This document shows, piece by piece, positions 43,349 through 49,415 of a stretch of DNA of 49,415 nt. The translations under genes were made by a program, and so were the position numbers. Every line of letters begins with the position of its first letter. Positions within the stretch are counted from its first letter, which is position 1. Origin of the DNA: Candidatus Aphodocola excrementigallinarum. GTDB taxonomy: Bacteria; Bacillota_I; Bacilli_A; RF39; UBA660. Below the pieces are notes generated by a model. That model worked only from the letters and a program-made list of their open reading frames with translations. It ran no database searches and was not told where the DNA came from. Location: assembly GCA_018714855.1 (NCBI GenBank), contig DVMT01000027.1:1-49415 (forward strand), written 5' to 3'.

Positions 43349-44213
43349 TTTCTAACTCCTCCTCAATAAATCTTAAAATATCATTTTTAATTAAATCAAT
43401 ATTATCGTAATAAATTATATCTTTAACTTTTCCACATCCTTTAACAAGCCCCGATATTTTACTTCCGGTTTTTGCAATAATTATTATAGGAATACTTAAC
43501 TTAACCGCTTCTTGCAATTCCATTCCTTGCCCTGTAGATACATTACTCATTTCTGCTATAACAATATCCGTATCTTTTAAAAGATTCATTGCCCTTTCAT
43601 ATCTCTCATAATCATTCCCCGTAAATTTCATTGTATCTAATGGGCTGTAAATTTCAATAGGTATATTTTTTGAATCTATTTCTCTTATTATAGAATCTAA
43701 TTTTACATAAATATTTTTTGAAGATTCATCTGATGCTAAAACAGCTCCTGTTATTAAAATTCTATTTTTAATTTTATCTTTATGTTCTTTTAATGCTTCA
43801 ATAGCTTTATCTCTATGTAGTTCTTTTACTATTTCTATTTTATTCTTAGAGTATTTTACCAATTCATCTATATTAGTAATCATTTCCGGGCAATAGTTAT
43901 CATTGCTATCTTGCAAAGTAGCAGCATAAACCACTTTTGAAAATTCCTCATACAATATCGCTCCCATACACATCATACAAGGCTCACAAGATACATACAT
44001 TATTGCTCCTTTTAAATCACCATAAAGATTTTTGTTTTTGGAAGCGCTTTCTATTGCTTCTAATTCAGCATGAGAATACATACTTGTTTCCATTAAAGTT
44101 TTATCATCACTTCTACCAATTATTTTTCCATCTTTAACAACTATAGCTCCATAAGGATATTTAGCATTTTTGCTAATTTCTATCGCTATAGCAATATATT
44201 GTTCATCAGTCAT
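43338..44213 (-). CDS. Nucleoside/cytidine-type deaminase fused to nucleoside 2-deoxyribosyltransferase-like domain
   Basis: 291 residues from the ATG at 44213, after TAGGAGG; the track start (44267) lies inside the GNAT gene. Residues 1-135 are a zinc deaminase of the CDA/guanine-deaminase superfamily: HAELEAIESA, then CEPCMMCMGAI, with all zinc ligands and the catalytic Glu. Residues about 145-291 resemble 2-deoxyribosyltransferases: RILITGAVLA, YERAMNLLKDTDIVIAEMS and STGQGMELQEAVKLSIPIII, with the catalytic-type Glu. The first half would deaminate a base or nucleoside, the second would exchange or cleave the N-glycosidic bond. I do not know this fusion as a characterised enzyme. Confidence 0.78.
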   Translation of the reverse strand: MTDEQYIAIAIEISKNAKYPYGAIVVKDGKIIGRSDDKTLMETSMYSHAELEAIESASKNKNLYGDLKGAIMYVSCEPCMMCMGAILYEEFSKVVYAATLQDSNDNYCPEMITNIDELVKYSKNKIEIVKELHRDKAIEALKEHKDKIKNRILITGAVLASDESSKNIYVKLDSIIREIDSKNIPIEIYSPLDTMKFTGNDYERYERAMNLLKDTDIVIAEMSNVSTGQGMELQEAVKLSIPIIIIAKTGSKISGLVKGCGKVKDIIYYDNIDLIKNDILRFIEEELESEK

Positions 44214-44223
44214 TATATACCTC

Positions 44224-44724
44224 CTATAATTTTTTACCATAATAGTCAACATCAATAACAGTTCCATCAGGATATCTCTCGGAAGATGATTTTATAAATT
44301 CATTAAAACCATAATGTTCATAAATTTGTTTATTTTTTTCTTCTTTCGGCTCAACTCCTAAAGTAACTTTTGTAAAACCTCTTTTTTTCAAATCATCAAG
44401 CATGAATTTAAATAACTTAGAAAAGTACCCCTTACCTTGATATTCTTCTTTAGTTCTAAAAGCGGTTAAATATACTGTCTTATCGTCTACTAAATCTTGA
44501 TAATTCTGAACTTTATTTGGATTTAACATTGCAGTGGCCTCACAAATAATATTTTCATCTAATATACCATAATATGGAATACTATAACCATTTTTAGCAT
44601 TTAAGATTGCTTCTTTTTTCCATATAATCCAATTATTTTTATCACTTTTACTATTTTCAATTTCATAATCCCATTTTACATTCATTTCTTCTATCGATGG
44701 TATCTTACATACAAAATTATTCAT
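44224..44724 (-). CDS. GNAT family N-acetyltransferase
   Basis: 166 residues. Acetyl-CoA binding motif A in KEEYQGKGYFSKLFKFML (Q/RxxGxG/A pattern QGKGYF), then VTLGVEPKEEKNKQIYEHYG typical of motif B. Substrate unknown. It precedes the deaminase fusion by 10 bases and appears to start the operon that runs to the HD hydrolase at 41330. Confidence 0.88.
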   Translation of the reverse strand: MNNFVCKIPSIEEMNVKWDYEIENSKSDKNNWIIWKKEAILNAKNGYSIPYYGILDENIICEATAMLNPNKVQNYQDLVDDKTVYLTAFRTKEEYQGKGYFSKLFKFMLDDLKKRGFTKVTLGVEPKEEKNKQIYEHYGFNEFIKSSSERYPDGTVIDVDYYGKKL

Positions 44725-44819
44725 TATTTTCTTTTTTACCTTTCATATTTCATTATTCATTATATAATTTTCTTCTTGTTTATTAATTATATATTTTAAA
44801 TATAATAGTTTTCATAACA

Positions 44820-44951
44820 TTAATTTTTTTCATAATGATAATCATCTGAACTAATACGACTAGAAGGAGATTTTTTCACGTTAGCATTAGCATAAGTCTC
44901 TTTTTTTGCTTCAATTAAAAAACTTTCTAGCATCTTTATATCTGTCTTCAT
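44820..44951 (-). pseudogene. Truncated DUF5680-like gene
   Basis: A 43-codon frame with AGGAGG and ATG (MLESFLIEAKKETYANANV..., then SSRISSDDYHYEKN, stop). This matches what I recall as the opening of DUF5680 domains (FLxEAKxxTYA...SSRxxSxDxxY) but ends where the domain should continue for another 70 residues. No continuation is seen in other frames downstream. Either a decayed gene or a small protein derived from one. Confidence 0.5.
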
Positions 44952-44994
44952 TAGTTAACCTCCTATAGTACAATTATACCATAATTTAAAAACA

Positions 44995-45040
44995 TATAAA
45001 AATACTCAAGGAAAGCTTTCAACTACTTTCTTTGAGTATT
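44995..45040 (-). terminator. Terminator of the 353-residue HD protein gene
   Basis: Minus strand AATACTCAAAGAAAG, ten-base loop, CTTTCCTTGAGTATT, then TTTT; a 15-base arm with one mismatch. Confidence 0.8.
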
Positions 45041-46102
45041 TTATTTATAAGGTTTAAAATCAAAGTCAAATCCCGTATATTTAGATGACTTAAAGTTTAG
45101 AAAATCATCTATATCCATTTTGGCAGATTCTGATATTTCATTTATTCTTTTTACACCAGCATTATCCATTACTAAAGGAATGATGTATCTTCTTTTTGGA
45201 TCAACACTTATACAATATTTATCAGTAACTAAAGTATCACTTTTATATACGTCGGTAGAATTCTGAAATTTTAAAAAATTATTTCTAATATATTTATCGT
45301 CACAATTTTTTATTTTTTCTATTATTTCTTTTTCTTTTAAATTATATAAATCATCAACCGTTAAATATCCTTTAACATTCATAGATTTTACAATGTCCGC
45401 TAAAAACTGCATACAAGTTTTATCTTTATCTTGAATCCATGCAGGCCATAACTTTGATACCGTATGGATGTACTTTTCACAAACATCTTTATGTTTAAAT
45501 CCTAATTCATCTATTTTATCTTCATTTTTTAAAATTACAACATCATTATATACCTTTTTTATTTCATCTAAACTCCATACTCTAAAAAACGTTAATCCTG
45601 ATGAAAAATTATATTCAAATCTATCTGCCGATAACTTTGGTGTATCATTATCTGCAATTGGATAAATTTTATAATCACAAACCTCTTCTAACTTTATGTT
45701 ATCTCGTTTTAACAGCTTCATTATTTTTTTAGAATTTTTTATTATATCAACGGTTCTTTCCTCGGTTGATTCTTGTTTTTTATAATCACCATTCATAAAG
45801 TCTATACAATGTTTAAATGCAGGAGTTGCAATATCGTGAAATAATCCCGCTAAAGCCTGTTTTTTATCGTGCGTAAAATGCCATATGATAAGTGCAACCG
45901 CAACACTATGGTCAAGGTTAGAATACCAATATTTAACATCAAAACATTTAGTATAATCAAGCCCACAACTTAAGCTAATGCCACTTAATCTTTTCATTTC
46001 TGGTGTATCAATGTAATCTAGCATCCATTTTGGAAACTCCGGTGATAAAATTTTAAAATATGCCTTTACTTCGTTATTTAAACTTTCTAAATATCCATTC
46101 AT
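45041..46102 (-). CDS. HD superfamily phosphohydrolase (dNTPase/SAMHD1-like)
   Basis: 353 residues. The arrangement matches the COG1078/dGTPase branch: His in YSNLDHSVAVALI, the HD pair in GLFHDIATPAFKH, and a later Asp in SADRFEYNFSSG. The ordering H...HD...D with the long helical C-terminus is typical of dNTP triphosphohydrolases and the related SAMHD1 group, several of which deplete dNTPs in phage defence. Substrate not determinable here. The translation leader (AGGAAGGATTTGA) is nearly identical to that of the next upstream gene at 46928. Confidence 0.83.
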   Translation of the reverse strand: MNGYLESLNNEVKAYFKILSPEFPKWMLDYIDTPEMKRLSGISLSCGLDYTKCFDVKYWYSNLDHSVAVALIIWHFTHDKKQALAGLFHDIATPAFKHCIDFMNGDYKKQESTEERTVDIIKNSKKIMKLLKRDNIKLEEVCDYKIYPIADNDTPKLSADRFEYNFSSGLTFFRVWSLDEIKKVYNDVVILKNEDKIDELGFKHKDVCEKYIHTVSKLWPAWIQDKDKTCMQFLADIVKSMNVKGYLTVDDLYNLKEKEIIEKIKNCDDKYIRNNFLKFQNSTDVYKSDTLVTDKYCISVDPKRRYIIPLVMDNAGVKRINEISESAKMDIDDFLNFKSSKYTGFDFDFKPYK

Positions 46103-46223
46103 TACAACAAGTCAAATCCTTCCTATGATCATTATTTATCTATTACATAATTATGTTTTTCTAAACAGCATCATCCATTGCCAAATGTATGTATAAACAA
46201 AAAAATGTCAATTCTCTTAACAG

Positions 46224-46928
46224 TTAAATACTATACTTATCTAAAATCGTATTTTGTTTATAATTTTGTAATATTTCTACTGGAATAGTATTTAAATTCG
46301 GAAAAACTTCATAAGGATTATCAGTTATTCCTATTAAATTACCCATTTCATCTACGTTATCTTCATGCCCATTTACCCCAACTTTAAAACCACCAATAGT
46401 CTCATTTTTTATAAGCTTATCAAAAAATAAGAAATCAACATCACTTTTTATATCGTTAATACCAAATATTTCTTTACAATGTGCTATATACTCTTCATCC
46501 TCATACTTACTTTCTACCAAACTAAGTGTAAAATCAATCATATACGCTTTATCACCAATATATATAACATTCCAACGGTGGCCAACATTTCCAACGTGTC
46601 CATAAACATAATCTATATTAATGCCCAACTTTTCAAAAACTCTTTTTGCAATTGCGCTAATACTACCACAAGTAGCCAGCCTTTTACCGCTTACTTTATC
46701 TTCTTCAAAAAAGCCTTCTTCTGTAAAAGCTTTACCATATGGGTTTTTATCATAAGGATGATTAATATTATATGTAACAGCATCAAAGCCATAATCAATA
46801 TTATTTTTAACATAATCATCAAAATATAAAATCTGTTTTAAGATTACTTCTTCCTCGCTCCCATCAAAATTTTTGTTTTTTATATCACTAACCAAATTAT
46901 TAACATAATTATCAATATTATTTCTCAT
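46224..46928 (-). CDS. Transglutaminase-like cysteine protein
   Basis: 234 residues, no signal peptide. The catalytic triad of the transglutaminase-like fold is visible: Cys in RLATCGSISAIAKRVFEKLG, His in VGHRWNVIYIG and Asp in KAYMIDFTLSL. Members act as proteases, peptide N-glycanases or cross-linkers; no further specificity can be read. It lies between the dNTPase-like HD gene and the DNA-kinase-helical-domain gene on the same strand, and shares its leader with the former. Confidence 0.75.
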   Translation of the reverse strand: MRNNIDNYVNNLVSDIKNKNFDGSEEEVILKQILYFDDYVKNNIDYGFDAVTYNINHPYDKNPYGKAFTEEGFFEEDKVSGKRLATCGSISAIAKRVFEKLGINIDYVYGHVGNVGHRWNVIYIGDKAYMIDFTLSLVESKYEDEEYIAHCKEIFGINDIKSDVDFLFFDKLIKNETIGGFKVGVNGHEDNVDEMGNLIGITDNPYEVFPNLNTIPVEILQNYKQNTILDKYSI

Positions 46929-46969
46929 AACAAAATATCAAATCCTTCCTATAATCAATTATACCATAT

Positions 46970-47911
46970 TTATAAATTTATATTCCACTTAGGAGGATAT
47001 ACGTACTGTATTTTACTTTCTTTTGGCTTATATTTTTTCTTAATTTTAGTTCTGTTAGATTTTAAATTAGGCATCTTTTGTCTTAGATATTTATCTAATT
47101 CACAAAAAATATTTTGGCAATCTATTAATTGTAATGGTCTATTACCTATCCTTTTAAAATCTAAATTAAATCTTTTAAACTCTTTATCTTGGTTTTCATA
47201 CATGTATTTAATTATATCCTCGTTTGTCATTTTACCTTTATCTATAAAACATTTTTTTATACCTCTAAGTGATCCGGGACCCGCAATAGTAAACTCATCT
47301 TCCCTCCAGTTCACAACATCACTATAATTTATATCAGTTACTAATTGATAAGCCATGAAATTACCAATTAAAGGATAACTTTTTATTATGTTAAATGCCT
47401 CTTGCATAGTTTTGCATTTTAGTATTTTATGTTGCATTTTATCTTCTATAAACATTTTATTAAGAAGGGCTAAATGATTATCATGCTTTCTATCATATCC
47501 AAAAGCTTTATTAGCACAACTTATATAAGCATCATTATATATTTTAACTCCGTTTGAAATAGCATCTTCTAATACTTTAGAATGCTTTTTCATACTAAAC
47601 GTTTTTAAAGTAACATCACCAAAATTATTTAATAATAATTCCCAAGTAGATTCTTTATTAAATAACTTAAATAAAATTATTCTAAAAATAATATCTTCAT
47701 TAGAATATTTTTTACCATTATATATAACGTTTCTTAATAAATACTGACTTACTCTATCATTTACCCGGTAACTGTTACAAAATTTGTATTCTTGTAAAAT
47801 TTCATCATTGGTCCAAGGCGGCTTTTCACCGTTTAGTTTTTTCCAAAATATATTTTGTCTTTCACATGCAAAATACCAATATAAATCATATACTTCTTGT
47901 CTTTTTTTCAT
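46970..47911 (-). CDS. Protein resembling the helical domain of 5-hmdU DNA kinase (HMUDK_hel)
   Basis: 313 residues. The opening RQEVYDLYWYFACERQNIFW, KPPWTNDEILQEYKFCNSYR and NDRVSQYLLRNVIY follow the pattern YWxFaxERQxIFxxR...PPWTxDpILxxYKFtNxYRxxDRxSQyL of the alpha-helical domain first described in thymidine hypermodification clusters (aGPT-PPlase / 5-hydroxymethyluridine DNA kinase). No P-loop kinase domain is attached. A helix-hairpin-helix-like stretch (YPLIGNFMAYQLVTDINYSD, then EDEFTIAGPGSLRGIKKCF) follows, and the C-terminus is basic. Phage members act on modified DNA bases; the stand-alone bacterial form has unknown function. Confidence 0.65.
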   Translation of the reverse strand: MKKRQEVYDLYWYFACERQNIFWKKLNGEKPPWTNDEILQEYKFCNSYRVNDRVSQYLLRNVIYNGKKYSNEDIIFRIILFKLFNKESTWELLLNNFGDVTLKTFSMKKHSKVLEDAISNGVKIYNDAYISCANKAFGYDRKHDNHLALLNKMFIEDKMQHKILKCKTMQEAFNIIKSYPLIGNFMAYQLVTDINYSDVVNWREDEFTIAGPGSLRGIKKCFIDKGKMTNEDIIKYMYENQDKEFKRFNLDFKRIGNRPLQLIDCQNIFCELDKYLRQKMPNLKSNRTKIKKKYKPKESKIQYVYPPKWNINL

Positions 47912-47974
47912 AACTTACCTCAATATCTACAATTTGATTAATTTTATCATATTATAAATACTTTTTCCACAAAA

Positions 47975-48005
47975 AACTAAAAACCATCTTAATTAGATAG
48001 TTTTT
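47975..48005. terminator. Bidirectional hairpin terminator
   Basis: AACCATCT, five-base loop, AGATAGTT with T run on the right and A run on the left, located after the flavodoxin remnant. Confidence 0.6.
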
Positions 48006-48009
48006 TATT

Positions 48010-48370
48010 TTATATCCACTCTTCTACTCTTTGTTTAGATTGATAAACCATTGAACCTCTTAATGCGCTCCTTTACATACCGCTTCCTGTTCCTTCGTGC
48101 GTTGTAAACGGTCTAATTACTTTTCATGTAAAATCTATACCATTTAAGGTAGTTACCAATTCTTCTAACAAATCTGGCCAGTATACTGAAAATCCTATAT
48201 TAATTACTTCATAATCTTTTGAGTATGAATTTTTTGGTTCAACTTTAAATATAATTGTACCAGTTTTATCCTTTATATATTCTGTAATTACTTCAGTATT
48301 TCCCTTCTCTATATAACCTACTACGTAATTTTCATCAGCCCTACTAAAATAAATAATAATACTTTTTTAC
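48010..48370 (-). pseudogene. Decayed flavodoxin gene
   Basis: The minus strand encodes YFSRADENYVVGYIEKGNTE, then VEPKNSYSKDYEVI, then IGFSVYWPDLLEELVTTLNG, all characteristic of flavodoxin-family proteins (NAD(P)H-dependent FMN reductase-like). No in-frame start exists, the middle third is missing between KDYEVI and IGFSVY, TGA replaces the expected Gly after GIDFT, and a TAA interrupts after GTGSGM. The tail RVEEWI ends at 48010. It fills the 550-base gap between the neighbouring genes. Confidence 0.8.
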
Positions 48371-48465
48371 TTTCGAAAAAATTTCTAAGAAACGTTTGAT
48401 ATAAAAGTAATATAATGAAGTATATATATCAGGAAATAACTATCCCGATTTTTTTATAATCATAT

Positions 48466-49257
48466 TTATTCTAAAATAACATCCTCTTCATAATTAGATA
48501 AGTAATTATCAATTAATAATAATTTACCATCTTCTATTTTAAATATTGAAACTTCTGGAACATTAATATCTTCTGCTTTTTGATCTATCTTCTCTCTTGT
48601 ATAATATAATTTATCACCCTTTATTTCATATGTACCACTTGATGTTTCTAGTTCTTTTTTAAATACAGACTTCCAAGATTCTTTATTTGGAGTCAAATAA
48701 TAAGCATGTAATGATGCTGAAAAAGTTTTATCATCCAAATCAACGTCATCTAAAAAACCAACCACTAACCTAGGAGTAAATTCCTCGTCTTCTGATAGTT
48801 TAAAGCCTTCACCATTTAAAGTATGGTATCTTTTTAACCCATTTATCTTTTTAGCATACTCATTCATTTTTAAATTAAAACAATAATCACCTTTTCTTAC
48901 CTCATAAGAAATAGTATTATATAAAACGTTGTTTTTTACATTGTAATTTATAATAGTAAAATCATTTTTATCATCATAATAATAAGTTGTATTATTACAT
49001 TTTAATTTATCTAAAGTATTTAAATAATTTCTTATTTCTTTTTTTAATATATTATTACCTCTTAAATTCTTATAAGAATAACTATTATCATTTTCCTTTT
49101 TCATAAATGATAATTTAGGAACACCAAGTTCTACTTTAAAATCTTTTTTACCCGTTAAGTCTTTTTTATCATATCCTAAAGGAATAACTTTGAATACTGC
49201 AAATAAACCTATAAGTATTAAAATTATAACAAATAAAATAACTAATTTCTTTTTCAT
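48466..49257 (-). CDS. Hypothetical membrane-anchored protein
   Basis: 263 residues from the ATG at 49257 (GGAGATTATT before it; the track GTG lies inside the ribosome site). One N-terminal membrane segment (about 3-22, no lipobox Cys) and a large extracytoplasmic part rich in Asn, Lys and Asp. Two Cys (KLKCNN, DYCFNL) could form a disulfide. No family recognised. Confidence 0.55.
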   Translation of the reverse strand: MKKKLVILFVIILILIGLFAVFKVIPLGYDKKDLTGKKDFKVELGVPKLSFMKKENDNSYSYKNLRGNNILKKEIRNYLNTLDKLKCNNTTYYYDDKNDFTIINYNVKNNVLYNTISYEVRKGDYCFNLKMNEYAKKINGLKRYHTLNGEGFKLSEDEEFTPRLVVGFLDDVDLDDKTFSASLHAYYLTPNKESWKSVFKKELETSSGTYEIKGDKLYYTREKIDQKAEDINVPEVSIFKIEDGKLLLIDNYLSNYEEDVILE

Positions 49258-49273
49258 AATAATCTCCACTAAT

Positions 49274-49415
49274 TTATTTTACAAAATGATCAATTATCCA
49301 TCTTATGTCTTCTATGGATTTATCCATGTTAAATATACCATTACCAACCGGATAATAAACGGGAAATATCTTATACATATTACCTTTTATTTTCTTTTCA
49401 TAATATGTTTTTCTA
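49274..49415 (-). CDS. C-terminal fragment, possibly uracil-DNA glycosylase superfamily
   Basis: Open minus-strand frame from the right window edge to a TAA at 49274 (about 46 codons): MYKIFPVYYPVGNGIFNMDK and IEDIRWIIDHFVK. The YYPVGxGxxNMxKAxEDI ending resembles what I remember from uracil-DNA-glycosylase-like proteins of Firmicutes. The catalytic part is outside the window, so the assignment is tentative. Confidence 0.4.
   Translation of the reverse strand, partial: RKTYYEKKIKGNMYKIFPVYYPVGNGIFNMDKSIEDIRWIIDHFVK

Noticed and set aside
48010-48370. Use of genetic code 4 (TGA as Trp) as suggested by a Mollicutes-like genome
   Set aside because: Intact genes use TGG for Trp, and the TGA in the flavodoxin remnant replaces Gly, not Trp.
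48429-48456. Possible hairpin with T run before the membrane-anchored protein gene end
   Set aside because: Stem is only five pairs with a mismatch; too weak to call a terminator.
1-49415. CRISPR array, rRNA operon, insertion sequence or integrase
   Set aside because: No regularly spaced repeats, no rRNA sequence, and no transposase or recombinase frame seen in either strand.

Overview
The window comes from a very AT-rich bacterium with low-GC Gram-positive gene content. It carries the start of a division/cell-wall (dcw) cluster (mraZ-rsmH-ftsL-pbp), a type VIIb-like secretion locus built around EssC and WXG100 proteins, pyruvate formate-lyase with its activase, a prolyl-tRNA synthetase that looks like the short class 3 type, and spore-coat CotJ genes. 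Base composition, short intergenic gaps and gene set fit an uncultured gut Bacilli or Mollicutes-related lineage; this placement is inference. TGG is used for Trp and TGA ends frames, so the standard bacterial code appears to apply.

Layout. 1-3.9 kb: a phosphorelay operon on the minus strand (HPt, receiver plus degenerate HD-GYP, hybrid histidine kinase cut by the window edge). 3.9-8.3 kb: a long U32-family enzyme, a BspA-like leucine-rich-repeat gene without a head, and an Rpn/PDDEXK nuclease. 8.4-12.3 kb: pbp-ftsL-rsmH-mraZ, reading leftward behind a clear array of MraZ boxes. 12.4-13.5 kb: yidD and a metal-binding-like lipoprotein on the plus strand. 13.5-15.5 kb: a RhuM-Fic protein and an ORF6N protein that share one leader. 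15.7-16.7 kb: trmL and a membrane-anchored protein.

16.7-25.3 kb: the type VII secretion locus, transcribed leftward from a strong promoter: EsaB/YukD, two WXG100 proteins, two duplicated small-protein units each preceded by the same double-hairpin leader, a 514-residue protein with two C-terminal repeats, and EssC. EssA, EssB and EsaA are not seen. 25.4-27.4 kb: a HerA-like ATPase. 27.5-30.8 kb: an ABC exporter pair whose ATPase has lost most catalytic residues. 30.9-34.2 kb: pflB and pflA with a decayed DUF1016 nuclease gene between them. 34.2-39.6 kb: murF, a hypothetical protein, proS, another hypothetical protein, and a cotJC plus fused cotJA-cotJB operon. 39.75 kb: tRNA-Gly(TCC).

40-49.4 kb is an accessory-looking arm, all genes on the minus strand: a DUF1016 nuclease, two HD phosphohydrolases, a helix-hairpin-helix glycosylase-like protein, an alpha/beta hydrolase, a deaminase fused to a deoxyribosyltransferase-like domain, a GNAT acetyltransferase, a transglutaminase-like protein, a protein resembling the helical domain of 5-hmdU DNA kinase, a lipid- or membrane-anchored protein, possibly the tail of a uracil-DNA glycosylase, and two gene remnants. 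The concentration of nucleobase, nucleotide and DNA-base functions beside a tRNA gene makes this the best candidate for an undescribed system; the type VII locus with its duplicated leader-plus-pair units is the second.
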